Positions 8,229 to 17,461 of a DNA stretch of 64,000 bases are shown here, in pieces. Each line of letters starts with the position of its first letter. Position 1 is the stretch's first letter. The notes beneath the pieces were generated by a model that did not search any database, had not been told where the DNA came from, and saw only the letters and a list, made by a program, of their open reading frames with translations. Source of the DNA: Bin55 sp964572845 (lineage in GTDB: Bacteria > Pseudomonadota > Gammaproteobacteria > Pseudomonadales > Azotimanducaceae); NCBI GenBank assembly GCA_964572845.1, contig CAZNFX010000003.1:62001-126000 (forward strand). The letters run 5' to 3'. Both the position numbers and the translations under genes were made by a program.

Positions 8229-10223
8229 TCATTGTTCCAGGTCGAGCCAACGAATTTCTTCGTTAGTGAGTTCCAACTGCAAAGACTTCATACAGCTGGC
8301 GGTTTCAGATAGTTGTCTGGGCCCGATCAGCGGAAAGCAAGGAAAATCTTGCGCTAGCACAAATGCCAGGGCAACGTTAATCGGTTCAACACCAAGTCTT
8401 GCTGCAAGTTCTTTAGTCCGGGACCTTCGTTTGAAGTTCTCATCAGAAAACCAGCAGCGCTGCAGTTCTGAGTCGGAGGGATTGGCACCGAATTGTGTGC
8501 CCAATGAGCCACGTGCGCTGTTCTCTATACGTTCCACGCGATCAGTGAAAAAGCCACGCGCTTGTGACGACCACGGGAAAAGAGCTAAGTTGGAATCCCG
8601 GAGATACTCTTTGAAATTAGACTCATTCGACGAAACACACCCGCTCCAAACTGGTTCGAGCATACGGGCTAAGCTGAACTGATTGGATACACCAGAGAAT
8701 CCGCTCTTTCCGTGACTGCTCGCCCATTCGTTGCCTTCTCGAATTCGATCAAGCGACCAGTTGGAACCACCAAATAATCTGATCCGTCCCGCGGCTTGCT
8801 GTTGGTTCAGCACATCAATCCACTCTCCAACTGGTACATCCAAGTTGTCTCGATGCAAGAAGTAGATGTCAACGCAATCGCTCTGTAGCGAATCCAACGA
8901 ACGAACTAGCTGGGTTTCGACGAATTCAGGAGCGTTATGGGGAGTATGTGCACCTTTGCCAATGATGACTACGTTCTCGCGTACGCCACGAGTTTCGACC
9001 CATGCCCCCAAGTACTGCTCCAAGCGATTGCCGCCATAGATGAAGGCAGTATCGAACGCGTTTCCACCCGATTCAAAGAAATCATCAAACATCACCATGG
9101 CATGCAACTCATCGAGTTGATTGTCGCAACCGAAGACCAGGCTTGAAACTGGTTTTTCGAGGTTTGGAAGCTTGCCATACCTCATCGTGTTTGCTCTTAT
9201 ACTCAATGGTCGTCCGTGCACGGGACGTAGACGATTGGCAAGTTTCTCGCCCTCAAACTTCACGCCAACCTTTTCTCTCCATGCGCCAAGCACCTGAGCA
9301 TTGCCAAGGGAGTCACTCCATCCCATTGCAGGAGATTCCAGTAGATTTTCGGTAAGACACCTATCGACTTCGTCGACCTCACTTACGTACGCATCAGTGG
9401 CTTCGCCAGACACTGTTTCGCGGGATCCATTGCGCGTAACTTCGATCTCCCACCTCACTGGAGAACGCCACGGCCAGGGAATTCGAACACTGCCTCTCGA
9501 TCCAAAGACTTCGACTGTATTGCCCAACTGCTGTCCAACACCAGTGGCTACGTGAGCGGTAATGCCGTTGTTGAAGTACAACATTCCGGCTGCATAGATG
9601 TCTATGCCTTCCGGCGACAACACGCCATGCCCTTCAACTTTGTAGGGTTCAGATCCAGCAATCAAACGGGACATGGAAACTGGGTAGCAACCCACATCCA
9701 TAATGCCTCCACCTGCCAGCTCATTGGCAAATAGTCGCGAGCCAGGATCATAGTTTGCATGGAATCCAAAGGTAGCTTGGATGTGCCGCAACTCGCCTAT
9801 GGCACCCTCCCCCACAAGCTCCAGGACCTTTGCTACCTGAGGGTGCAGGCGATACATGAATGCTTCCATGAGGAAAGTGCTATTGCGGGATGCCGCATGT
9901 ACCATCGCCATGACTTCTGCACCGCTGATGCCCATAGGCTTTTCGCAAAGTACGGCCTTGTTGGCTTCCAGAGACTTGATCGTCCATTCGGCATGCTGAG
10001 GATGCGGGGTTGCAATGTAGATTGCATCTACGTCAGGCGAGGAAACTAGCTCCTCGTACGTTGCATAGGGTCTGACCCCCTCGTAGCGGTCGGCAAATGC
10101 TTTCGCACTGTCGTATGTCCTACTTCCAACTGCGACCAGGTCGCCTGTGGCAGAGCCTACTATCGCGACAGCAAGTTTGTGGGCAATGCGACCAGTGGCC
10201 AGAATCCCCCAACGTGTAGACAT
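8229..10223 (-). CDS. Fusion of GFO/IDH/MocA dehydrogenase and aldo/keto reductase
   Basis: A 664-residue two-enzyme fusion. The N-terminal ~335 residues form a Gfo/Idh/MocA oxidoreductase: NAD(P)-binding start WGILATGRIAHKLA, the catalytic EKPMG lysine motif, and a substrate domain with GGGIMDVGCYPV. The C-terminal ~320 residues form an aldo/keto reductase with an intact D-Y-K-H tetrad visible in FDTAFIYG, IIGKGAHT and YFLHRDNLD. Both halves appear catalytically complete, so the protein probably does two successive NAD(P)-dependent steps on a sugar or polyol. A GGAG site precedes the ATG. The substrate is not evident from the neighbours (lpxA, PhyH, thioredoxin proteins). Confidence 0.85.
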   Translation of the reverse strand: MSTRWGILATGRIAHKLAVAIVGSATGDLVAVGSRTYDSAKAFADRYEGVRPYATYEELVSSPDVDAIYIATPHPQHAEWTIKSLEANKAVLCEKPMGISGAEVMAMVHAASRNSTFLMEAFMYRLHPQVAKVLELVGEGAIGELRHIQATFGFHANYDPGSRLFANELAGGGIMDVGCYPVSMSRLIAGSEPYKVEGHGVLSPEGIDIYAAGMLYFNNGITAHVATGVGQQLGNTVEVFGSRGSVRIPWPWRSPVRWEIEVTRNGSRETVSGEATDAYVSEVDEVDRCLTENLLESPAMGWSDSLGNAQVLGAWREKVGVKFEGEKLANRLRPVHGRPLSIRANTMRYGKLPNLEKPVSSLVFGCDNQLDELHAMVMFDDFFESGGNAFDTAFIYGGNRLEQYLGAWVETRGVRENVVIIGKGAHTPHNAPEFVETQLVRSLDSLQSDCVDIYFLHRDNLDVPVGEWIDVLNQQQAAGRIRLFGGSNWSLDRIREGNEWASSHGKSGFSGVSNQFSLARMLEPVWSGCVSSNESNFKEYLRDSNLALFPWSSQARGFFTDRVERIENSARGSLGTQFGANPSDSELQRCWFSDENFKRRSRTKELAARLGVEPINVALAFVLAQDFPCFPLIGPRQLSETASCMKSLQLELTNEEIRWLDLEQ

Positions 10224-10295
10224 GGCATTCTCCGAGCGTTAGACAACAAGGTTAGTGGCGGCTGTGTAAAGCACACAGAACTTTAGAAAAAAGAA

Positions 10296-11114
10296 CTACT
10301 CGCCGTCTGTATTGAGTTCCAACGTTGCCGAGTCTGGTCTCGCCAAACCACGTTGAGACGAAGCAATGGCATCGAGGAGCGTGCGTATGTATTCTCTGTG
10401 GCCCAATTTTTCTGTTACTTCAGCGACCGCTTCTTCCAAACGCAGATCCCGCATGAAGAGCGTACGAAACGCCAATCGAACTTCTCTTATTGCTTCGTCC
10501 GTATAACCGGCGCGCTCCATACCCACCCTATTGACAACGCGCATTCGTGCGTGAAATCCCTCAGCTATAGTGAACGGCAGAACATCCTGAGTAGCGCGTG
10601 CCAATCCTCCAACCATAGCAGCGGTGCCTACGTGGCAAAACTGATGGACGGCACTCAATCCTGCGATATTTGCGTAGTCGCCTATGACAACATGACCGCC
10701 TAGGGTGGCTGCATGCGACATGATCACATGGTTGCCCACTACACAGTTGTGGGCAACATGAGCATGCGCGAGCAAGGCGCAATCGTCGCCGACAGAGGTT
10801 TCACCCCCTTCTTCTGTTGCGCTGTGAATGCACACATATTCACGGATCGTATTGCGATCCCCAATCTTGGTGAACGTCGTTGAACCCTCCTGGTACTTTT
10901 GGTCCTGCGACTGAACTCCAATCGTCACGAAGGGAAACACCTTACAGTCGGACCCAATGCTCGTGTGACCATCGACCACCACATGCGACTGCAAATGTGT
11001 ACGCTCACCAATCACTGCATGTGGTCCAATGCGGCAAAACGGCCCAATGTTGCAGTCGTTCGCTAATTCAGCCTTTGGATCAACTACGGCTAACTTGTCA
11101 ACATGAACGCCCAT
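10296..11114 (-). CDS. lpxA: Acyl-[ACP]-UDP-N-acetylglucosamine O-acyltransferase (LpxA-type)
   Basis: Left-handed beta-helix acyltransferase for the first step of lipid A synthesis in the cytoplasm. Hexapeptide repeats run through most of the protein, and the catalytic histidine region AHAHVAHNCVVGN matches the LpxA pattern, followed by the typical LSAVHQFCHVG segment and a helical C-terminus. I choose ATG 11114, about 273 residues, because GGAAGGGA lies 8 bases upstream and the frame then aligns with E. coli LpxA. An earlier ATG at 11156 lacks a site. The gene is alone, without lpxD, fabZ or lpxB, so it could be a second copy or a relocated only copy. Confidence 0.9.
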   Translation of the reverse strand: MGVHVDKLAVVDPKAELANDCNIGPFCRIGPHAVIGERTHLQSHVVVDGHTSIGSDCKVFPFVTIGVQSQDQKYQEGSTTFTKIGDRNTIREYVCIHSATEEGGETSVGDDCALLAHAHVAHNCVVGNHVIMSHAATLGGHVVIGDYANIAGLSAVHQFCHVGTAAMVGGLARATQDVLPFTIAEGFHARMRVVNRVGMERAGYTDEAIREVRLAFRTLFMRDLRLEEAVAEVTEKLGHREYIRTLLDAIASSQRGLARPDSATLELNTDGE

Positions 11115-11176
11115 AGGTCGTGTCCCTTCCATTGCATTAGGGTATGTACCATCCAATTATCTCAATCGTGGAGAGG

Positions 11177-12058
11177 TCACATGGCGTTTCGGTACGGCGA
11201 CATGTCCATTGCTGGATACCTTGCAGACACTCCTTCCAAAGTCTCCTCTGTCCAATAGGAGTGGCCCGGTTCCGGAAAACCAAGCAACTTTCGCTCTGCG
11301 GGAGTCGCACGCTCAATCCAAGGACGAAACTCTGGTCGTATCGCTTCCTTGGACCAACTGTCGATGCCCAACCAGCGCCACGCTGCTGGGGTATAGGTGA
11401 TGAAATGTCCCAAACGACCCCCGTTCGCCACAAATTTCGTGCCGCGATGGAACGTTCGCATGCTGTAGATCAGCAGTCCCCCTGCAGGCACGACCACTTT
11501 GACTTCGTTCTCGTACAACGCAGGTCTCTCTTCGCGCGTATAGTGGGCCGGCACTCTTAGTTTCTCCGGGTAGTGTTGCCACGAGCAGACCGCCGTCGGT
11601 GCAAGTTCATGAGAAACCTCGGTGTAGTACAGCAAATATGCTGTCTGCCAGTATTCCGGAAGATTAGGTGGATATGCGAGTGTGTGATTGCCATAGTCGC
11701 AATGCATTCTTTGATCCACGTCGGATCCGTCCCCTTTTCTCTTTGCATGCAAATTGCTTTGCTCGCAAAACAGCTCGCTGCCGCCCGCAAACTGGCGTGC
11801 AAGCTTCTGTAGCTGAGGGTGCAAGGTTATGTGATTGAGCCAGCGACCAGGAAAGGGAAACCTGTGGACCGGTCGCAACCGAGGTTGCGACCAAGCTTCG
11901 GGCTCGCTTGAGGGATCCTCGCAGTATTCGATCCATCCTGGCAAAGCTTCCCTCAATTCACTTCGTGCACCAGCAAGTTCGTCTGGTGTGAGAAAGTCTT
12001 CCACAATGGCGAAGCCGTGTTCGGCATAGTGCTCTTCATGCTGCTTTTCGATTCCCAT
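11177..12058 (-). CDS. Phytanoyl-CoA dioxygenase (PhyH) family oxygenase
   Basis: Fe(II)/2-oxoglutarate-dependent oxygenase, 293 residues. The facial triad is visible: HxD in MHCDYGNH and the distal histidine in SMRTFHRGTKF, with a nearby arginine for 2-oxoglutarate. The start has the usual PhyH helix (EHYAEHGFAIVEDFLTPDEL). The family hydroxylates or halogenates diverse small molecules, so the substrate cannot be predicted. It lies 62 bases upstream of lpxA in the same direction, which makes a lipid or LPS-related substrate conceivable but unproven. Confidence 0.82.
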   Translation of the reverse strand: MGIEKQHEEHYAEHGFAIVEDFLTPDELAGARSELREALPGWIEYCEDPSSEPEAWSQPRLRPVHRFPFPGRWLNHITLHPQLQKLARQFAGGSELFCEQSNLHAKRKGDGSDVDQRMHCDYGNHTLAYPPNLPEYWQTAYLLYYTEVSHELAPTAVCSWQHYPEKLRVPAHYTREERPALYENEVKVVVPAGGLLIYSMRTFHRGTKFVANGGRLGHFITYTPAAWRWLGIDSWSKEAIRPEFRPWIERATPAERKLLGFPEPGHSYWTEETLEGVSARYPAMDMSPYRNAM

Positions 12059-12214
12059 TCAATCTTCCCAATACCAGCGCAAGTTAGCGATTCGGCTTAG
12101 TTGCAACCGCTTCCACAGTTGATGTCAGTCCACCTTCGTTTGCGTAGTGGCTTAGCTACTGATTGCATTCATGATGTGCAAAATCTAGATTATGACTACA
12201 TCAAACCAGAAAAC

Positions 12215-12973
12215 GTGAGAAGCTGCATTCCTTTGTTCGCAATTGCCTTTGCAATCGCTGGCGTGGCCACAGTGAGCAGCGAGACGGAACCAACGGCTCA
12301 AGAACTCATGGCAAAGGTCTTGGATCAGACTCGCGGCCTATCCTCCTACTCCGAGCTTACGATGATCATCAATCGTCCGGATTGGAAACGTACATCATCG
12401 TTTTCAGTTTGGACGCGCGGTCGCGAAGATGCCCTCATTCGTTTCACAGCTCCTGCGCGGGACGCTGGGTTCTCAACACTAAAGAAAGGCGAACGGATGT
12501 GGACCTATTCGCCCAAGATCCAACGTACGGTTCGTCTGCCGAAGTCCATGATGTCGCAGGAGTGGGCCGGATCGGACTTTTCCTACAACGACCTAGCTCG
12601 ATCGGATGACCTGCTAAACGAATACTCGTTGCAACTCACCCATGTGGAGCAGACCGATGACGGAGCCATCTATACGATTGAAGCAACCCCAAACGAGAAC
12701 GCTGCAATCGTGTGGGGGAAGGAGGTTGTCGTTCTTCGGGAAGATTTTGTACTTCTAAGACACTCGTACTACGACCAGGAAATGATCTTGGTGAAGTGGC
12801 TGGAAACCCTGGAAATCGAGGAATTCGACGGTCGTACGATTCCCAAGAGAATGCGTATCCGCAAGAGCGAGGAAGAGGAGAGTTGGACTGAAATTGTCTA
12901 CGAGACGGCAGACTTCGACATCGATATCGAAGAATCCAAGTTTACGTTGTTTGCACTGCGCGGATCAGAGTAG
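12215..12973 (+). CDS. LolA-like outer membrane lipoprotein-sorting protein
   Basis: Periplasmic lipid- or lipoprotein-binding protein of the LolA_like type. I place the start at GTG 12215 because it opens directly on a signal peptide (RSCIPLFAIAFAIAGVATVS). The frame extends to 12101, but that part does not look protein-like. The mature protein has the features of this family: an early helix (ELMAKVLDQTRG), a long antiparallel sheet, the segment GERMWTYSPKIQRTVRLP, and MSQEWAGSDFSYNDLA. It heads a cluster with two FtsX-type permeases, a LolD-type ATPase and a predicted outer-membrane protein, so it probably carries cargo between the inner-membrane transporter and the outer membrane. Confidence 0.78.
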   Translation: MRSCIPLFAIAFAIAGVATVSSETEPTAQELMAKVLDQTRGLSSYSELTMIINRPDWKRTSSFSVWTRGREDALIRFTAPARDAGFSTLKKGERMWTYSPKIQRTVRLPKSMMSQEWAGSDFSYNDLARSDDLLNEYSLQLTHVEQTDDGAIYTIEATPNENAAIVWGKEVVVLREDFVLLRHSYYDQEMILVKWLETLEIEEFDGRTIPKRMRIRKSEEEESWTEIVYETADFDIDIEESKFTLFALRGSE

Positions 12974-13016
12974 GGTTTTCCCAAATGCAATGGGAACGAT
13001 CAATTAGAGAGGTCCT

Positions 13017-14240
13017 TTGCTTTCCTTCACCGTAGCATGGCGTAATCTCTGGCGAAACAAGAGGCGAACCTTCCTAACAGCGGGTGCCGTGGCCTTCGCG
13101 GTTCTGCTAATCCAAGTTGGAATGTCCTTTCAAGTGGGAAGCTATGAACCAATGGTGGAGGTATCGACTCGGTTTGGCAGTGGGCATCTACAAGTCCAGC
13201 ACGTGGACTACAAGGACAATCCCCGTATTGAACGCGTGGTTCCAAACGCTACTGAGATCAGAGAGGCCCTTCTGCAAGTACCAGAAGTGCTGTCTGTGTC
13301 GAACCGGACCGAAGCTTTCGCTCTTGCCAGCAAAGGCGAGAAGAGCCGTGGCGCTATGGTCGTGGGAGTCGATCCATCGGTTGACCCTACAACATCGTAC
13401 GTCTCACAACAGCTAATTGAGGGAACTTACCTCGAGGAACCTAACAGCGCATTCATTGGTAGCGCTTTGGCCAGAAACCTCGACGTCAAGATCGGTGACG
13501 ACATTGTCATTCTCGCGGCCGATTCCACCGGAAGTGTTGCATTCATAGCACCCACGATAACCGGAATCTTCGAGATCGGAAACGACGCGTTGGACCGCGT
13601 ATTGGTACAAGTTCCTCGTTCCTTGATCAACGAAGCACTAGCGCTAGACGATGGCGCTCACCGCGTGGTCATCATGGTCGAAAACCCTATGCGTCCGGAA
13701 CTCTTTGCTCCGATCATCAGCGGTGTACTCACTCCTTCAACGAAGCTCTACGACTGGCAGGAGTTGATGCCCGAAATCAGTCAAAACATCCGGTTGGACA
13801 AGATTAGCAACGGAATTATCTACGCAACCCTTACTGTGATCATCGTGTTGTCTATTGCAAACACCTTCGTAATGACTGCTTTCGAACGCACGAGGGAGTT
13901 TGGAATGCTGCGCGCGGTTGGAATGAGACCCAATGCCCTTTTCGGCATGTTTGTGCTGGAAACACTCATGATGTGGGTCATCGGCGTGGCATTAGGATAT
14001 TGCCTCAGTACCTGCGTACTCGGTTTTCTGGGCAAAATAGGAATAGGCATGGACTCCATGGGTATGGAACAATTCGCCGGGCTGTTCTTTCTACCCGATC
14101 GCATCTACCCGGCAATAGACCTCAAGGTTGTTCTCGTTGCTCCTGTGTCCATTGGTATCGGAATGCTGATTAGTTCAGCCCTTGCGTCCATACGCTTCTA
14201 TCGCATGTCGCTCGTGGAAGCGCTTCGCTACAAGGAATAA
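13017..14240 (+). CDS. ABC transporter permease, FtsX/LolC type (1)
   Basis: Inner-membrane permease of 407 residues with MacB/LolCE topology: one membrane segment after a basic start (WRNLWRNKRRTFLTAG), a large periplasmic domain of about 230 residues, and three membrane segments at the C-terminus (starting near IYATLTVIIVLSIANT). The FtsX coupling motif FERTREFGMLRAVGM is conserved. The TTG start follows GAGAGG with 5-base spacing. It is 43 bases after the LolA-like gene and followed by a second permease, so the transporter is probably a heterodimer like LolCE. Confidence 0.88.
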   Translation: MLSFTVAWRNLWRNKRRTFLTAGAVAFAVLLIQVGMSFQVGSYEPMVEVSTRFGSGHLQVQHVDYKDNPRIERVVPNATEIREALLQVPEVLSVSNRTEAFALASKGEKSRGAMVVGVDPSVDPTTSYVSQQLIEGTYLEEPNSAFIGSALARNLDVKIGDDIVILAADSTGSVAFIAPTITGIFEIGNDALDRVLVQVPRSLINEALALDDGAHRVVIMVENPMRPELFAPIISGVLTPSTKLYDWQELMPEISQNIRLDKISNGIIYATLTVIIVLSIANTFVMTAFERTREFGMLRAVGMRPNALFGMFVLETLMMWVIGVALGYCLSTCVLGFLGKIGIGMDSMGMEQFAGLFFLPDRIYPAIDLKVVLVAPVSIGIGMLISSALASIRFYRMSLVEALRYKE

Positions 14241-14271
14241 CCGAATTGTCTAAAGCTGACTACACGGTTGT

Positions 14272-15501
14272 ATGTTGCTGCTAGTGGGCCGATTGAAGCT
14301 TGTATTCAGCGTCAGTGTGCGGAACCTGCGACGGCAATGGCGCAGAAACTCGATCCTGCTTTTCGCGATTACAGTCGCGGTGGGAGGCGTGATCGTGCTC
14401 AATAGCCTTGTGCGCGGCATGCAAGTGCAAATGGTAGATACCGTGGTCGAAAACCTCACCGGCCACATCAAGATTCAAGCAAAAGGATATCGAGACGATC
14501 CTTCGGTCGCCAATGGATTCGAGATCGATGCCGAAGATGCGACCCGTAATCTCGAAGACCTACCAATATTGGGCTGGGCGACGAGATTGACAGTTCCTTC
14601 AGTCATCATGAGCGAACGCGAAACAAGGGGAGCTCAACTCGTAGGTATCGATCCAACACGAGAGAGTATTTCCTACATCTCAAACGTACGGGTGGAAGGG
14701 TCGCACGTCGAAAACTCGAGCGATTCCCGCCTTCTCATCGGTCGAGCTCTGCTCAACGATCTGCAGACCAAACTAGGTCGTAGGATCGTGATCATTACGC
14801 AAGATGCGGAAGGCATGTCCAAGGAGATTGGTTATCGGATCGTCGGCGTTTTTGACGCCCAATCGGATAGCGCTGAACGAGCGTTTGTCTTCACCGGAAT
14901 TGAAGCGTTGCAGGGGTTACTTGAGACGGACCGAGTTACCGAGCTATCAGTTCGTTTTCGTACACGATACGTTGATCAGGACGATTTCTCAATCGTGCAA
15001 CAACGATTTGCCGGTCTCGACGTACTTAGCTGGCAGCAAGTCAACCCGTTCGTGGCGTTCATGTTCGAGACTGTAGATGTGGTGATCTACATTTGGCTTG
15101 GAGTTGTCTTGGGAGCGCTAATCTTTGGACTTGTGAACACTCTCATTACAGCAGTGCTTGAGCGCACGCAGGAATTTGGGCTGTTCCGTGCAGTGGGCAT
15201 GCGGCCAGGCATCATTGTTTCCCAAGTCGTGCTGGAGTCCGTAATTCTCATGGTTTTGGGAATCGCTCTTGGGCTAATCGGAAGCTCTGCTGTCTTCGCA
15301 TGGCTGCGCGAGGGGATTGATCTTAGTGCTTTTGCTTCGGGTGTCGATATGATGGGCATGTCCCCACGCATAAATCCGGCTGCACTTCCACGCGATATCG
15401 TTGTCGTTGTCGTAATCTCCTTGATGTTGTCGTTTGTCGCAAGTCTCTTCCCGGCACTCCGAGCCGTACGAATGAATCCGCTAGACGCACTTAGAAACTG
15501 A
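14272..15501 (+). CDS. ABC transporter permease, FtsX/LolC type (2)
   Basis: Second permease, 409 residues, with the same architecture as its neighbour and the matching coupling motif LERTQEFGLFRAVGM. It is distinct in sequence, so the pair arose by duplication and divergence. The N-terminal membrane segment follows a basic stretch (RNLRRQWRRNS), and the periplasmic part includes the VGIDPTRE region that parallels VGVDPSVD in the first permease. The next gene, 15 bases on, supplies the ATPase. It probably extrudes a lipid-linked or lipoprotein substrate from the inner membrane. Confidence 0.88.
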   Translation: MLLLVGRLKLVFSVSVRNLRRQWRRNSILLFAITVAVGGVIVLNSLVRGMQVQMVDTVVENLTGHIKIQAKGYRDDPSVANGFEIDAEDATRNLEDLPILGWATRLTVPSVIMSERETRGAQLVGIDPTRESISYISNVRVEGSHVENSSDSRLLIGRALLNDLQTKLGRRIVIITQDAEGMSKEIGYRIVGVFDAQSDSAERAFVFTGIEALQGLLETDRVTELSVRFRTRYVDQDDFSIVQQRFAGLDVLSWQQVNPFVAFMFETVDVVIYIWLGVVLGALIFGLVNTLITAVLERTQEFGLFRAVGMRPGIIVSQVVLESVILMVLGIALGLIGSSAVFAWLREGIDLSAFASGVDMMGMSPRINPAALPRDIVVVVVISLMLSFVASLFPALRAVRMNPLDALRN

Positions 15502-15515
15502 AAGGACACCATGGT

Positions 15516-16205
15516 ATGAGCGAAGCTGTTGTCCGGATGGAGCACGTGTCCCGAATCTACGGGCAAGGCAATGTTGCCGTGCACGCACTGCAGGATGTCA
15601 CCTCGACCATTCGAAACGGCGAATTCGTTTGCATTGTTGGACCATCTGGTTGCGGAAAGTCCACCATGCTTCACCTAATAGGTGGATTGGATGCGCCAAC
15701 CTCCGGCCGGGTCTACGTTGAAAACCAAGACCTCGCAAAATTATCGCGAAACCAACTCTCTGATTTGAGACTAAAGCGCATCGGGTTCGTATTCCAAGCC
15801 TTCAACCTGATTCCGGTATTAACCGCATTGGAGAATGTGGAGTTCATACTTCAACTGCAAGGCATTGCACGTACGAAACGCACGGCTCGAGCCATGGAAG
15901 TGCTCCAGTCTGTTGGTTTGGAGCACGAGGCGAAGCGTCGGCCCGGAGAACTCTCCGGCGGCCAACAACAGCGTGTTGCGATAGCTCGTGCTTTGGTAGC
16001 TAATCCGATACTGCTTATTGCGGACGAGCCCAGCGCCAACCTCGATTCGTCCATGACACGCGAATTGTGCGAACTGTTGCAACGCGTAAATCGTGAGCAC
16101 GAAGTAACCATTCTCACGGCAACGCACGATCCCACGGTGATGGGATACTCCGATCGTCAAATACGTCTGGAAGATGGAAAGATCCAACACGACGATAGCT
16201 CATAG
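15516..16205 (+). CDS. ABC transporter ATP-binding protein, LolD/MacB type
   Basis: Cytoplasmic ATPase of 229 residues that powers the two preceding permeases. Walker A is GPSGCGKST, the Q-loop is FVFQAFNLIPVL, the signature is LSGGQQQR, Walker B is LLIADEP followed by SANLDS, and the H-loop is in LTATHDP. Length and motifs are typical of the LolD/FtsE/MacB subfamily. A GAAAGGACACC ribosome-binding region lies upstream. The end overlaps the next frame by about 32 bases. Confidence 0.92.
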   Translation: MSEAVVRMEHVSRIYGQGNVAVHALQDVTSTIRNGEFVCIVGPSGCGKSTMLHLIGGLDAPTSGRVYVENQDLAKLSRNQLSDLRLKRIGFVFQAFNLIPVLTALENVEFILQLQGIARTKRTARAMEVLQSVGLEHEAKRRPGELSGGQQQRVAIARALVANPILLIADEPSANLDSSMTRELCELLQRVNREHEVTILTATHDPTVMGYSDRQIRLEDGKIQHDDSS

Positions 16206-17421
16206 CCGCTTGGCTTGTGTTCTATTGCTTACATTGGCCGCTACAGTCGTCAATGTATGGGGAGATGGCCGAGTCCGCTTCAGATTGGCTGGCGACATCG
16301 CGGAAGCTGCAGCTCAAAACCTAGACAATCCCGACTCGGAAACCTCTGTCACACAAGATTACTCGGCCGATTTTCGCTACATCTTTGAGCACAAGGCAGA
16401 ACGTTGGAGTTTTGATTTTCACGGCTTAGGTCTACTTGACGCAAGCAACATCCACAGAAATCCAGATGTTAGTGGCAGTATTGGTCGAAGCACCAGTGAA
16501 CCTGGGAGAGCGTTGAATCTGTCAGCGCAACTGAACTCGAGCAAGCGTCATAGTATTGGTTTGCTTGTTGATCAGCTTCGATTCACCATCAAGAGAGACC
16601 GCTGGCGAGTCATGGTTGGGCGAATGCCAGTCTTTTGGGGCAGAGGAGTTGTCTATCAACCCCTTGATGTATTCAATGCCCACCCTCCGACCACAATTGA
16701 TCGCGAATTCAAGACCGGAAACGACTCCTTGGTAATAGAGCGTCTCTTCCGCACCGGTGCAGAACTCCAATTCCTAAGCATTCTTCGAGACAACGCACTG
16801 TCAAATGCGCACAGGTCCTCCACCATTGCAATAAAGAGCTACTTTCCCATTGCAGACAACGAGCTGGAATTCGTTGCTGGGAAGCACTACGACGAGACTA
16901 TTCTTGGCATGTCGACCGCTCTCCCGCTAGGGGGTGTGCTCCTACGTACCGACATATCCGCAACCTGCGCTGATGGCTGCTGGAGATCCGTTGTAGTAAA
17001 CGCCGACTACAGTTTCGGTGTTCGAGGCGGCATTCTCTACACCTTTGTCGAGTATTACTACAACGGCTTGGGGGTGTCGAAATTGAGCGAGGGTCTGCGC
17101 GACCTCCCCTCCCGTCTGACGACTGGAATCCAGCGCGGAGAAGTCTTTGCCTATGGCAAGCATGTCCTTGCAGCAGGTTCCAGCGTGACTTGGCATCCGC
17201 TATGGAACCAATCTCTAACCGTATTGGCAAATTTGCACGATCGAAGTTTCCTATTCCAATCCTTTGTCAATTACCTGCCTACCGACAACAACAGTTTTTC
17301 TTTCGGCATTCGAGTGCCCTTTGGAGGGAGAAACGAGGAATTTGGCACCTTGGAAGTAGATGAAGACACCACAGTCGGAGGACAGATCGGAGTGTTCTTC
17401 GAACTGTCCCATTACCGCTAA
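16174..17421 (+). CDS. Predicted outer-membrane beta-barrel protein of the ABC cluster
   Basis: Exported protein of up to 415 residues with a signal peptide (SRLACVLLLTLAATVVNVWG). The rest alternates polar and aromatic/hydrophobic residues in strand-length pieces separated by turns, as in porin-like barrels, and ends in an aromatic-rich strand (GVFFELSHYR). I recognise no specific family. The start at 16174 lies inside the ATPase gene; a later TTG near 16209 is possible. Its position as last gene of the LolA/permease/ATPase cluster suggests it is the outer-membrane end of the same export route. Confidence 0.68.
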   Translation: MERSNTTIAHSRLACVLLLTLAATVVNVWGDGRVRFRLAGDIAEAAAQNLDNPDSETSVTQDYSADFRYIFEHKAERWSFDFHGLGLLDASNIHRNPDVSGSIGRSTSEPGRALNLSAQLNSSKRHSIGLLVDQLRFTIKRDRWRVMVGRMPVFWGRGVVYQPLDVFNAHPPTTIDREFKTGNDSLVIERLFRTGAELQFLSILRDNALSNAHRSSTIAIKSYFPIADNELEFVAGKHYDETILGMSTALPLGGVLLRTDISATCADGCWRSVVVNADYSFGVRGGILYTFVEYYYNGLGVSKLSEGLRDLPSRLTTGIQRGEVFAYGKHVLAAGSSVTWHPLWNQSLTVLANLHDRSFLFQSFVNYLPTDNNSFSFGIRVPFGGRNEEFGTLEVDEDTTVGGQIGVFFELSHYR

Positions 17422-17461
17422 GCGCCATACGAAAATCTGATTGCACACAAGACAAGCCCCT

